From positions 124,001 to 188,000 of the forward strand of contig NZ_BEYR01000004.1 of the NCBI RefSeq assembly GCF_002933815.1: 64,000 nucleotides of DNA. Direction: 5' to 3'. Below, piece after piece: positions 44,686 to 52,947 of the stretch. Made by a program: the position numbers and the translations under genes. The first letter of the stretch is position 1. Every line of letters starts with the position of its first letter. The notes beneath the pieces were generated by a model. The model had not been told where the DNA came from and searched no databases. It saw only the letters and a list, made by a program, of their open reading frames with translations. Source of the stretch: Sphingobacterium sp. HMA12. GTDB taxonomy: Bacteria > Bacteroidota > Bacteroidia > Sphingobacteriales > Sphingobacteriaceae.

Positions 44686-44988
44686 TCGATATATTGGCAT
44701 TTGCCGCAAAATTAGTAAAACTATTTAATTAAATCGTTTAAAAAATTACACAGAAAGCTTTCAAGTGGCAAGAAACAGATTTTTGCCCTTTGCTTAAATC
44801 TTTCGATATCCAGGTGTCTAACGTAAAAGACAACCATTCTGCTACGCAGAACTCCTTATTATACTATGTATCATTGGTTTAATAATCCATTAAGACCAGT
44901 TGATTACAACGGGCACATTCTACGTATAATTCTGTCAATGGATTCCTGAAAGTTTTATTAACTTAGCAAAGTTAAGCATTAAATTAGA

Positions 44989-45903
44989 ATGAAAAGTTCA
45001 ACTCTTGGTTTTTGGTTATCGATGGGCCTGATTGTAGGCCTGCTGTGGGCCTGCAATGGAAATAATAAATCAAAAAAGGAAAGTAACGAAACAATACCGC
45101 AAAAAACAAGTTCCCTGAGCACTGCTGACAGCAGCTTACTGCATTTCTGGGACAAGTTTGACATGAAGGACACAGCACAAGTAAAAAATCCGGACATTGG
45201 CGAACAGAAAATTGCTGATTTTATCGGGCTGTTATCCAAAGCCCCGGATTCAGCCCTGCGCGATAAGGCCGTGGATCTGATGTTAGACAAAGCCAAATCC
45301 AACCGACCGAGTTTTGACCATTTCATTAAACTTTATGAACGTTATCTATATGATGGCAATTCGCCCATGCGAAATGATATTATCTATGAGTCGGTATTGC
45401 GTTACCTGATCAAAACGGATCTGCTGTCGGATCTGGAAAAAGAGGCCTATAGACCAATTTACAAATTGGTCATGCGCAATAAAGTAGGTCATCCCGCGGA
45501 GGACTTCAGCTATGAACTGGCCGATGGAAAAAAAAAGAAGCTATCGCAGACAAAAGCTAAATATACCTTCCTGATCTTTTATGATCCAGATTGCTCACAT
45601 TGCAAAGAAACCATCCACCAGCTCCGCGATACGCCGGAACTGGTCCAGCTTTTTTCACAGCTGCAGATCCAGGTGCTAGCGATTGACCCTTGGGGCGACC
45701 GCAGTAAATGGAAAAATTATATGCCCGAAATGTCTGAAAAATGGATTAACGGATTTGACAGCGACAGTAAGGTGCTATCGTTCAATTTATATGACCTTAA
45801 AGCTTCGCCAACAATATATCTTTTGGATGAAAACAAGAAAGTCCTATTGAAAGACACTTACCTGCAACCGGTGATTCAATATTTTGTTCAACCCAATCAA
45901 TAG
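44989..45903 (+). CDS. Thioredoxin-like lipoprotein (DUF5106 plus TlpA-type domain)
   Basis: A 304-residue protein with a lipoprotein signal peptide ending GLLWAC (Cys22). Residues about 45-160 form a helical domain of the DUF5106 type (HFWDKFDMKD, LMLDKA, FIKLYERYLYDGNSPMRND). From about 165 a thioredoxin fold follows: GHPAEDFSYELADG, then FLIFYDPDCSHCKETIHQL with the active-site CSHC pair, and ASPTIYLLDENKK with the cis-Pro. It probably acts as a thiol-disulfide enzyme in the periplasm. It is 3 bases upstream of a signal-peptidase-like gene and opens the RiPP-like region, suggesting disulfide handling of an exported peptide; that link is inferred. Confidence 0.82.
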   Translation: MKSSTLGFWLSMGLIVGLLWACNGNNKSKKESNETIPQKTSSLSTADSSLLHFWDKFDMKDTAQVKNPDIGEQKIADFIGLLSKAPDSALRDKAVDLMLDKAKSNRPSFDHFIKLYERYLYDGNSPMRNDIIYESVLRYLIKTDLLSDLEKEAYRPIYKLVMRNKVGHPAEDFSYELADGKKKKLSQTKAKYTFLIFYDPDCSHCKETIHQLRDTPELVQLFSQLQIQVLAIDPWGDRSKWKNYMPEMSEKWINGFDSDSKVLSFNLYDLKASPTIYLLDENKKVLLKDTYLQPVIQYFVQPNQ

Positions 45904-45906
45904 CAT

Positions 45907-46374
45907 ATGACCGAACATTCGGAAGACAGTAAGACACGCATTATTTCCAATGAACTTTATTTTACCGAAGTACAACATATGTTGAATGAAGGTAAAGAGA
46001 TACGTATACGAATCAAAGGAGACAGCATGCGTCCCTTTATTCAGGATGGAGACAGTGTCTTATTGCTCGCTTACCGCGGTGGGGCTCTGCAGCCCGGCAG
46101 TAACCTATTGGCCAGACATCAGGGAAAATATGTTTTTCATCGCTACGTCGGAAGGAAAAAGGGACAGGTCGTATTGGCCGGGGACGGCAATCTTGTGCTA
46201 CGGGAATATATAAATCCGGCAGATATTATTGCTGTTGCTTTGGTTCATTTTCCGCAAAATTCAGCGAAGGAAATTAATTTAAATCACAGCTGGGCAAGAT
46301 TCCGCGGCTTGGCTTGGTATCATATCCGTCTGCTTCGACGGGTCGTTGTAAAATTAGCAAGTTTACTTTCATAA
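45907..46374 (+). CDS. S24/S26-type peptidase, Ser-His dyad form
   Basis: A 155-residue protein of the signal peptidase/LexA fold. The nucleophile motif is IKGDSMRPFIQDGDSVLL (Ser in GDSM, about residue 39). The second motif is YVFHRYVGRKKGQVVLAGDG (about 77-96), with HR at the place where bacterial type I signal peptidases have Lys, and GDGN following, as in SipW/Sec11-type peptidases that use a Ser-His pair. There is no N-terminal membrane anchor; the last 25 residues are amphipathic and basic. Such peptidases accompany PqqD and ABC transporters in Bacteroidota clusters of uncertain role; cleaving a leader peptide is plausible. Family assignment is good, function inferred. Confidence 0.75.
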   Translation: MTEHSEDSKTRIISNELYFTEVQHMLNEGKEIRIRIKGDSMRPFIQDGDSVLLLAYRGGALQPGSNLLARHQGKYVFHRYVGRKKGQVVLAGDGNLVLREYINPADIIAVALVHFPQNSAKEINLNHSWARFRGLAWYHIRLLRRVVVKLASLLS

Positions 46375-46973
46375 ATCTTTAAATAACGGCGACACATTAA
46401 GTATCATTCCAACTTTAAATGTAACTGAAGGAAATAATACCCCCATTTGAAACAAATAAATTACAAACGAATTTGTTAAAATATAGGTTCATTTATATGC
46501 AAAACGTCGATAATTTCTCATAATATTTTCATTTTTTTCATCAGTCGATCCGCAAATAAAGGTATTTTAAACCCTGTTTTCTCCCGATATAAGAAAAATA
46601 GAATTACAATCCTTTAAAATTCAAACAATTAAAAAAAAAAAAATAACATATACCTGTAGCAGTTTAAATGAATTTAACGTTGAGTAAATAAAAACATGCA
46701 AGTATGAGTATAATTGCATAAATATGTGTATAATTGCTACAATTATTCTAACTAGAATTATGAGGGAAGTTTTAATCATTCGAATAATCAGCGGTATTTT
46801 TCTTCGAAAGCCATATTTAAACATATTCTAGAAGCTGCGAATAGATAGATTAGCTAGTGTAATTATCAAATTATACTTTAACATACATAAAGAACAAATT
46901 GTTCTTTACATCATATTTTGGTTAGAACAATATTTTCATTTAGCTATAGTAAAGAGTTATTAAGGGGAATAAC
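46375..46973. other. AT-rich gene-free stretch before the lone SDR gene
   Basis: About 600 bases with no convincing gene on either strand. It includes a run of 13 A (46631-46643), a near-direct repeat of GTATAATTGC (around 46708-46736) and, at 46888-46908, a perfect inverted repeat. Small ATG frames on the plus strand are all under 40 codons and hydrophobic or very short, with no plausible peptide leader. It separates the peptidase gene from the SDR gene and interrupts the otherwise close spacing of the cluster. Confidence 0.6.
46888..46908. promoter_or_regulatory. Perfect inverted repeat upstream of the lone SDR gene
   Basis: TAAAGAACAA (46888-46897), one central base, and TTGTTCTTTA (46899-46908) form a perfect 21-bp palindrome, 65 bases before the SDR start codon. 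A possible -7-like TATTTTG follows at about 46914-46920. The palindrome has the size of a dimeric repressor or activator site. No terminator-like T-run follows. Confidence 0.5.
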
Positions 46974-47885
46974 ATGAAAGTTTTAGTTTTAGGAGGAAAA
47001 AGTGGCTTTATAGGAGGTCATTTAAGTAAAAAACTCGGAGATCCATTTCATTCCAAATTTGTTTCCATGAGAAATCTAAATTGGTTGAACGAAAATTTTT
47101 CTGCTGACTGCATTATTAATTTAGTTGGCAAAGCACATGATTTCACGGGAAAAGCAACAGAGAAAGATTTCTTTTATGCCAATTTTGAACTTGCGAAAAA
47201 AGCTTTTGACATATTTATTTCCTCACAGGCAAAGGTATTTATTCATATTAGCTCCTTGGCCGCTATTGAAGAAATAGAATCCTTTGAATCCCTTTCAGAG
47301 GAGGCTCGTTACAATTCAGTTTCTCCCTATGGTAGATCAAAACAAGCTGCAGAAGAATGGCTTTTAGGCCAACATTTACCTACAGATAAGAAACTAATTA
47401 TCCTTCGACCACCAATGGTCCATGGTTCAGGAGACAAAGGGAACCTAAGCCAATTATACAAAATAGTCAGTAAGGGCATTCCTTACCCCTTGGTGCGATT
47501 CAAGAATAAGCGATCTTTTCTTTCTATTGACAACTTTTGCTTTTTTATTGAACAGACTCTTTTACAAAACGAGAAGATTGCGACCGGAGTCTATCACCTC
47601 GCTGACGATGAAACTTTATCATCGAATGAAATTGTAAAGTTGATGAAACAAGAAACGGGACAAAACACCCCTTGCTTCCCGCTACCAAAGCGTATCATCC
47701 GATTGATTTCAAAGTTAGGAGACTATAGTAGAGTATTACCTTTGAATTCTTGGCGTTTAAAAAAATTAACAAGCAATCTCGTGGTTTCGAACAAAAAGAT
47801 AAAAGTAGCTTTAGCTATCCAAAGGTTACCTAAAACAGCAAAAGAGGGGTTACGAGAAACTATTCGTTCATTCAGGCAAGTATAA
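46974..47885 (+). CDS. Lone NAD-dependent epimerase/reductase (WbpV-like SDR), paralogue of 7669-8574
   Basis: A 303-residue SDR with the glycine loop VLGGKSGFIGGHLSKKL, NLVGKAHDFTGKATE, SSLAAIEEIESFES and the catalytic SPYGRSKQAAE. It shares many runs with the SDR at 7669-8574 (RSFLSIDN, HGSGDKGN/HGPGNKGN, ADDE, VVSNKKIK, KEGL). In the WbpV group the substrate is a UDP-4-keto-6-deoxy-HexNAc. It has a good Shine-Dalgarno (AAGGGG, 46962-46967), rare in this phylum. It sits alone between the peptidase and pqqD genes with 600 and 310 bases of AT-rich DNA on either side, so it looks inserted or left over from a polysaccharide locus. Whether it acts with locus A, B or C is not known. Confidence 0.8.
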   Translation: MKVLVLGGKSGFIGGHLSKKLGDPFHSKFVSMRNLNWLNENFSADCIINLVGKAHDFTGKATEKDFFYANFELAKKAFDIFISSQAKVFIHISSLAAIEEIESFESLSEEARYNSVSPYGRSKQAAEEWLLGQHLPTDKKLIILRPPMVHGSGDKGNLSQLYKIVSKGIPYPLVRFKNKRSFLSIDNFCFFIEQTLLQNEKIATGVYHLADDETLSSNEIVKLMKQETGQNTPCFPLPKRIIRLISKLGDYSRVLPLNSWRLKKLTSNLVVSNKKIKVALAIQRLPKTAKEGLRETIRSFRQV

Positions 47886-48195
47886 AAATAAACCCATAGA
47901 TGCGCCTCGCATAGGCCATACATGTTTTATCTAGATTTCTTTGGATAATTGGAGCAATGATTTACAGCCGATAAATTATTTCTATAAAAAGCGAATTATA
48001 TTGCATATAAAAGGCAATTTATCTAAGTTTGGTATCATGTAGCTATTTTTCTAAGTCTTCATGTGGATTATCTATACATTTTAGTTACTTATAACTTTTC
48101 GTTCGGATATTCAAACACTTTAGAAAATAAAACAGGTATAGCACCCTATTTTATTACAATTAAAGGCAGATGCTTTATATACAAATAATTTACAT
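47886..48195. other. Gene-free stretch upstream of pqqD-like gene
   Basis: About 310 bases with no gene. Every plus-strand ATG frame is closed within about 8 codons, so no precursor peptide is encoded here. It contains one copy of the promoter-like inverted-repeat element (47994-48031). A small hairpin, ATGCG-CCT-CGCAT, lies about 15 bases after the SDR stop but lacks a T-run. Confidence 0.6.
47994..48031 (+). promoter_or_regulatory. Promoter-like inverted-repeat element, copy A
   Basis: TTGC (48001-48004) is followed after 19 bases by TAAGTTTG (48024-48031), matching the Bacteroidetes TTTG-N19-21-TAnnTTTG form. Between them the sequence ATTGC-ATATAAAAG-GCAAT is an inverted repeat, continuing into TTTATC. 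The same element is found at 52765-52799, 54395-54431 and 54498-54533. It would drive the pqqD-like, ABC and kinase genes with a leader of about 160 bases. Confidence 0.5.
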
Positions 48196-48465
48196 ATGAA
48201 ATTGAGATCGGATTTAGTATTGCGAACAATTGGTGCAGATCATTTAATTGTTGACCCCAGTCAAGATAGCATTGACCTATCGACCGTGTACACACTGAAT
48301 AGCTCTGCGGCATGGCTTTGGGAGCAACTCAAAGGAAAAGAGTTTGATCAGGCAACAATCGTTGAACTGCTCTGTGATAATTATGAAGTAGATGTAGAGC
48401 AAGCACAATCCGATGCCAAGGTGTTACTTGGAGATTTTGAAAGACAAGGACTATTGGAAAAATAA
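48196..48465 (+). CDS. PqqD-type RiPP recognition element protein
   Basis: An 89-residue protein matching the stand-alone PqqD fold: LVLRTIGADHLIVDPSQD, IDLSTVYTLNSSAAWLWEQL and FDQATIVELLCDNYEVDVEQ then LLGDFERQGLLE. The LNSSAAWLWEQL segment is the typical core of RiPP recognition elements, which bind leader peptides and bring them to modification enzymes. It is 21 bases upstream of the ABC exporter gene. No asparagine-synthetase-like, transglutaminase-like, YcaO or radical SAM enzyme is in the window, so the modification partner, if any, is elsewhere. Confidence 0.85.
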   Translation: MKLRSDLVLRTIGADHLIVDPSQDSIDLSTVYTLNSSAAWLWEQLKGKEFDQATIVELLCDNYEVDVEQAQSDAKVLLGDFERQGLLEK

Positions 48466-48486
48466 CCTTTCCATTGATCTATCCAA

Positions 48487-50115
48487 ATGAACAATAACAG
48501 CCTGAAACAACATGCGCGCTGGGCATGGTCCATCAGCGAGGGCTATCGCGGTAGATTGCTTCTTTACTTTGTATTGGAGCTGATCTGTATCGGTCTCTCC
48601 CTTGTCTTTGTCTACCTGTCCAAAAAAGCGGTTGATGTGGCTACCTCTCCCGGGGAATTGCCACTCAAATGGCTGTTGATCGGCATTATAAGCAGCATCA
48701 CCCTCAATGTGGCCATCAAAGGCTATTCGGGCCGTCTGCTCGAACGGATCAAATTGATGATGACACTCCAGTTGCAGCGTAATATGCTCGACGCGCAGAT
48801 GCTATCGGTATGGCGGCTGATCAAAAACTGGCATACGGGTGATATCCAGATCCGGATTCAGACAGACTGTGAAGAAGTGGCCAATACCATCGCCAGTACC
48901 GTACTTTCCTTTGTATTGACGATTATCCAACTATTGGCTTCAGTGGGTTTCCTATGGTATATGGATCCCATGCTCGCCCTGATGATCCTAGCCATCTCGC
49001 CCCTCTTTGTCTTTTCAAAGATTTACTTCCGTAAAATGCGTAAACTCAGCAAAGAGGTAAAAGAGGAGGAAAGTAATTTTTCAAAGGTCCTCCAGGAAAA
49101 TCTGCGCTTCCGCCTGCTGATCCGTGCCATGGGCATTTTTCCTAAAAGGCGTGCGAAATTGACAGCAAGTCAACAACAGCTTTTCTTATTGAAAATGCGT
49201 CAGATCAATTTTTCGACCTATACCCAGGGCGCTATGAAAGTCGCCATGAATGCGGGTTATTTAGTCGCCTTTATCTGGGGCGTCCATCGGTTACAATCGG
49301 GGCAGATCACTTTTGGGACCATGACGGCCTTTCTGCAACTGGTTGCCAGAATTCAAACCCCAATTCTTGCCCTGATCGCCTATATTCCAGGCTTCGTCCG
49401 ATTTCGGGTATCCGCAGACCGGCTCCTGGAATTACAGGAGGGTGAGATTGAACCTCAGGTAAAACAGGAGCGCCTGAACAAAACACAAGAACTCCGGATC
49501 CGTGACCTCTCCTTTCGTTACGAGGACAAATGGGTATTACAACAGTTAAAACTCTCACTGAAAGTTGGCGAACCAACAGCAATTATTGGTCCGAGCGGAA
49601 AAGGAAAAACAACCCTGATCCGGCTGTTGCTATCGCTGCTAAAAGCGGAAACAGGTGACATTATACTGATTGACAACGATGGTGAAAGATCGCTGGAAGC
49701 AAAACACCGCATCAACTTTGCTTATATCCCACAGGGGAATTCGCTCTTCAGTGGAACGATACGAGAAAATCTCCTGCTCCATGTGAAAGAAGATAGCCCA
49801 TTGGATATGGATAAAGCGCTTTGGCTGGCCTGTGCAGAGTTTGTATTTGATTTTCCGGATGGTGTGGACACTTTAGTTGGTGAATCTGGGATGGGTCTTT
49901 CGGAGGGGCAAGCACAACGCATCGCCATTGCACGTGCGTTGATGCATGACGGTGATATCTGGCTCTTTGATGAAGTCACTTCAGCCCTGGACCGTACAAC
50001 CTCGGATATGCTGACCCAACGCCTGCTGGGATATGGAAAACATAAAATATGTCTATTTGTAACACATGACTTAAACCTGGCAGATAAATGTCAGCACCGC
50101 ATCTACCTGGACTAA
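48487..50115 (+). CDS. ABC transporter with fused membrane and ATPase domains (peptide-exporter type)
   Basis: A 542-residue half-transporter. The membrane domain (about 1-310) has six hydrophobic segments, and the nucleotide-binding domain has Walker A GPSGKGKTTL (about 364-373), the Q-loop YIPQGNSLFSGTIRENLL, the signature LSEGQAQRIAIARAL, Walker B DIWLFDEVTSALD and the H-loop LFVTHD. There is no N-terminal C39 peptidase domain, so a leader would have to be removed by another protein, for example the S26-type peptidase upstream. It is of the lasso/microcin exporter type in layout. It lies between pqqD-like and HPr-kinase-like genes, which fits export of a modified peptide; substrate unknown. 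Confidence 0.88.
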   Translation: MNNNSLKQHARWAWSISEGYRGRLLLYFVLELICIGLSLVFVYLSKKAVDVATSPGELPLKWLLIGIISSITLNVAIKGYSGRLLERIKLMMTLQLQRNMLDAQMLSVWRLIKNWHTGDIQIRIQTDCEEVANTIASTVLSFVLTIIQLLASVGFLWYMDPMLALMILAISPLFVFSKIYFRKMRKLSKEVKEEESNFSKVLQENLRFRLLIRAMGIFPKRRAKLTASQQQLFLLKMRQINFSTYTQGAMKVAMNAGYLVAFIWGVHRLQSGQITFGTMTAFLQLVARIQTPILALIAYIPGFVRFRVSADRLLELQEGEIEPQVKQERLNKTQELRIRDLSFRYEDKWVLQQLKLSLKVGEPTAIIGPSGKGKTTLIRLLLSLLKAETGDIILIDNDGERSLEAKHRINFAYIPQGNSLFSGTIRENLLLHVKEDSPLDMDKALWLACAEFVFDFPDGVDTLVGESGMGLSEGQAQRIAIARALMHDGDIWLFDEVTSALDRTTSDMLTQRLLGYGKHKICLFVTHDLNLADKCQHRIYLD

Positions 50116-50137
50116 AGAAATAAGTAAAAACTGAATC

Positions 50138-51052
50138 ATGACTAGAACGAAATCAACTGAATTGGCACAAACCCGCTATCGTATCGCAGACTTAATTTTG
50201 GAGTTTAACCATCCGACAGGTATTGCGCTCAATCATATTCTCTTCTCTTTTCGGGATTTTCAGATCACTACGACTGATGATAAAGCTGACATTGTTATCC
50301 ATATCAGTTTAGACAGGGCTCCGGCGACAGCCGATATGGGCTTACTACGGACCGATGAATCCATCGCCTGGGGGGATCGATTTCGCTTTTATGAAAAAGA
50401 GGATACATTCATTACAACAATAATAAATGATCATGCTACCGGGACCTGGTACCAGTACAGCAGTCGCAACTTTGAAGAATCGACGATTTATGTGCCTGAG
50501 AGCTCGTCCACTGAGCAAAGTGCCGTAATCACCTGGATGTCCATGATGATATTTGGCCAAGCCAGCCTACTGCATGATACCATTATGATTCATGCCTCCG
50601 TGGTCAATCATGAGGGTAGCGGAATCGCCTTTTTAGGTAAAAGCGGGACCGGAAAAAGCACACACAGCCGGCTATGGCAAACTCATATTCCCAACACTGT
50701 ATTACTAAACGATGATAATCCGGCCATCCGCATAACAGCGGCGGGCATTTTTATCTATGGAACGCCCTGGAGTGGCAAAACACCCTGTTATAAAAATGAA
50801 CGGCTACCATTAAAAGCGTTCGTACGGCTACAGCAGGCTCCGGCCAATACATTTACATTGCAGCCTGGACTCAAGGGCTTTATTGCGGTGCTCCCGAGCT
50901 GTACCGCGATCCGGTGGAACAAAGATCTTTTTTCCGGGATGAATACAATTCTCGAAAAAATTGTAGGCGAAATACCGGTAGGTTATCTCCAATGCTTGCC
51001 CGACGCTGCCGCGGCCCAGCTGTGTTATTCATCCATATTTGGTAGTAAGTAA
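50138..51052 (+). CDS. HPr-kinase-like ATPase (RiPP-associated kinase type)
   Basis: A 304-residue protein with a central P-loop, IAFLGKSGTGKSTHSRLW (about 167-184; GKSGTGKST), followed by VLLNDDNPAIRI and YGTPWSGKTPCYKNERLPL, the pattern of the HPr kinase/PEP carboxykinase-like fold found next to PqqD and ABC genes in lasso peptide clusters. Some lasso-cluster homologues phosphorylate a Ser at the C-terminus of the precursor. The N-terminal 160 residues are a less conserved beta-rich domain. It is the last gene of this run, followed by a strong hairpin. No HPr or PTS genes are nearby, so a role in carbon control is less likely. Confidence 0.82.
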   Translation: MTRTKSTELAQTRYRIADLILEFNHPTGIALNHILFSFRDFQITTTDDKADIVIHISLDRAPATADMGLLRTDESIAWGDRFRFYEKEDTFITTIINDHATGTWYQYSSRNFEESTIYVPESSSTEQSAVITWMSMMIFGQASLLHDTIMIHASVVNHEGSGIAFLGKSGTGKSTHSRLWQTHIPNTVLLNDDNPAIRITAAGIFIYGTPWSGKTPCYKNERLPLKAFVRLQQAPANTFTLQPGLKGFIAVLPSCTAIRWNKDLFSGMNTILEKIVGEIPVGYLQCLPDAAAAQLCYSSIFGSK

Positions 51053-51079
51053 TTCGTATTAAGATTTTTTTAAAGTAAG

Positions 51080-51127
51080 AGGTCCCCGGATATTATGTTA
51101 TCCGGGGACCTTTCTATTTTTTTGAGT
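51080..51127 (+). terminator. Strong intrinsic terminator of the RiPP-like operon
   Basis: Arms AGGTCCCCGGATA (51080-51092) and TATCCGGGGACCT (51099-51111) form a perfect 13-bp stem with a 6-base loop TTATGT, followed by TTTCTATTTTTTT. It is 28 bases past the kinase stop. It lies between convergent genes, but the minus-strand side has no T-run. Confidence 0.9.
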
Positions 51128-51177
51128 TATTATCAAGCCGTGCCAGTGTTCTCTTAGCACACGATAGTAGCATTAAC

Positions 51178-52743
51178 TTATTTGCTCCTTGTCTTGATCA
51201 TGCCACGCTCTGGCCTTGTATGCATTTTGCCCTGATCCACCGCCTGGATCGTCCGTGTAGACAGCGTCCTTAATGCCGCCCGGGCTTTGGTCGACGGAGC
51301 CGCTTCCGCTAAAGCTGTTGCCAGCATTTTCTCCTTAGGATCTCCGACACCAGCTGAAACATCGTCACCGACACCACTCTTATCGGGAACTAGACCGTCC
51401 CAATAATCACGCAGACCTGATTCAGTTCCCTTGTTATATTTCTCACCAAGATTTCCACGCGAATTCTTCAAGATAAATGAAGCCGGCCAGTAAGATACTT
51501 TATCCCGGACTTTCTGCTCGAAAAACCCGACGGGCTTACCGTAGGTTCTTGACTCCGTGGCAATAATCTCAACCGGAAGGTGTGGTACCAGCACATTAAT
51601 CAGCATCTCAGCCGCTGAAGCCGTCTCCTCACTCACCAAGAAATAAACTTTATTGAGATTTAAGGCACTTAGTCCTTCGAAGTAGGTATCATGCATATTC
51701 AGTTGATCTCTTAAGCTTTTTGCCGCATCCGACTGCATATACTTATTCATTTCATAGGTCAGCATCAGTTTACCTTTGGTCTTGGCGCCACCGATCTTAT
51801 CCGCAATATAAATAGCCGCGTCTACATAGCCCCCGCCATTGTAACGCAGATCAACAATCAGGCTTTTGATCTGTTTGGCTTCGTATTGCGCAAAGGCTGC
51901 ATTGATATTTTTCTGATTTTGATTGTTATTCTCGATCTCTTCAAACGAAGATAAGGCGAGATAACCGACATTATTATTACTGTTGAGGTAGATCGTATCC
52001 TTGTAAATCGGATTGATCACATACGAATTGTTATAACTCATCGGCTTTTCGAACACCTTATTATCCGCACGTTTCACTTGCAGGGTAAGGTTGGCAGCAT
52101 CCAAGGCTGTATTGATCGTGTTACGTAATCGACTATAGGCAGCTGGATCCTTTACTTCGCAGCTTCCGCCGGGATCCGGACAGCTGACTTCGACCGAATA
52201 ATTTTCTTTGTCATTATTGACCGAGCTAATAATATCTGCCCGTTTAAATCCGGCCACCTGAGCCGGTGAACCACCCTCGACAAAGGAAATATAGGGGTGT
52301 GCGATCTTGCCGTCTATCGAAAACCACTGCACAGAGATACCATAGCCTTCGTTGTTATCCATCTTGGTACTGGCCTGCCCGGCGATATTGTAACCGTTGA
52401 TTCCCTCCATAAAGGAAAAGCGGTCAAAAACGCCCGAGTAACCGGCCGCCACATGGACGGGTGTCAGCCTTTTGAGTGCATCAAGCACATTGCTCGCCGA
52501 GCCATATTGATCGGTATATTGAGCCGGATCTTTTAAATAATCCGGAATAGATCCATCCGCCCATACGGAATAGAGCTTATAATATTTATAAATATCGTCT
52601 TTAATAAGCTGACCTTCGGTGCGGTCAGTTGGTTCCGGCTCCGGTTCGGGCTTTGGATTATCCTTTTTACAGGAAAGAACAGTAAGTCCGATCAGCGCTA
52701 TGGCTGCCCAACGTCCTACTTGTTGTAGAGGCACTATGTTCAT
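51178..52743 (-). CDS. S41 family C-terminal processing protease, lipoprotein
   Basis: A 521-residue protein with a lipoprotein signal peptide ending LTVLSC (Cys25), followed by a Pro-Glu rich linker (PKPEPEPEPTD). A PDZ-like region (about 130-185; GGSPAQVAGFKRADIISS) precedes the S41 domain with VGYLALSSFEE, SLIVDLRYNGGG, the Ser nucleophile in LVSEETASAAEML and the Lys in YGKPVGFF. It probably degrades or processes periplasmic proteins from its membrane anchor. It is smaller and of a different subgroup than the Prc-like enzyme at 55871-57991. Its promoter appears to be copy B of the inverted-repeat element. No operon partners. Confidence 0.9.
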   Translation of the reverse strand: MNIVPLQQVGRWAAIALIGLTVLSCKKDNPKPEPEPEPTDRTEGQLIKDDIYKYYKLYSVWADGSIPDYLKDPAQYTDQYGSASNVLDALKRLTPVHVAAGYSGVFDRFSFMEGINGYNIAGQASTKMDNNEGYGISVQWFSIDGKIAHPYISFVEGGSPAQVAGFKRADIISSVNNDKENYSVEVSCPDPGGSCEVKDPAAYSRLRNTINTALDAANLTLQVKRADNKVFEKPMSYNNSYVINPIYKDTIYLNSNNNVGYLALSSFEEIENNNQNQKNINAAFAQYEAKQIKSLIVDLRYNGGGYVDAAIYIADKIGGAKTKGKLMLTYEMNKYMQSDAAKSLRDQLNMHDTYFEGLSALNLNKVYFLVSEETASAAEMLINVLVPHLPVEIIATESRTYGKPVGFFEQKVRDKVSYWPASFILKNSRGNLGEKYNKGTESGLRDYWDGLVPDKSGVGDDVSAGVGDPKEKMLATALAEAAPSTKARAALRTLSTRTIQAVDQGKMHTRPERGMIKTRSK

Positions 52744-52764
52744 ATATTAAAGCATTTTGTAAAA

Positions 52765-52799
52765 CAAACATAGATAAATTGCTTTTTATATGCAATTTA
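52765..52799 (-). promoter_or_regulatory. Promoter-like inverted-repeat element, copy B
   Basis: On the minus strand TTGC (52795-52792) is followed after 19 bases by TATGTTTG (52772-52765), a full TAnnTTTG match. Between, TAAATTGC and GCAATTTA (plus strand 52775-52782 and 52792-52799) are perfect 8-base arms with a 9-base spacer. It lies 22 bases before the S41 gene ATG. Of the four copies this is the closest to the consensus. Confidence 0.6.
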
Positions 52800-52922
52800 A
52801 TTACGCTTGATAACAAAGAATTGTAGTTTTTCAGCGGCCTCTTACCCTCCAAAAAACAAGACCCAGTCAAAACCACCGTTGTTAATTAAATTATTGGCTG
52901 GCTGACAATCCAGATCTAAATA

Positions 52923-52947
52923 CTAACTACTAAAATCTAACTACTAA
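52923..52947. repeat. Short direct repeat at the end of rarA
   Basis: CTAACTACTAA occurs at 52923-52933 and again at 52937-52947, spaced 14 bases, overlapping the rarA stop codon. It has no clear function and may be slippage-derived. Confidence 0.5.

Noticed and set aside
44710..44720. Minus-strand TAATTTTG before the six-SLBB export gene as a full promoter
   Set aside because: The -7 box matches but nothing like TTTG is found 19-21 bases upstream, so it was not listed as a promoter.
46621..46824. A 67-codon minus-strand frame in the AT-rich gap
   Set aside because: Low-complexity Ile/Leu/Phe composition from AT-rich DNA, ends in a poly-A/T run, no signal or family, no conserved context.
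46735..46845. Short plus-strand frame of about 35 codons as a possible RiPP precursor
   Set aside because: Hydrophobic, AT-driven composition, no leader/core layout, no ribosome binding site and not next to the PqqD gene.
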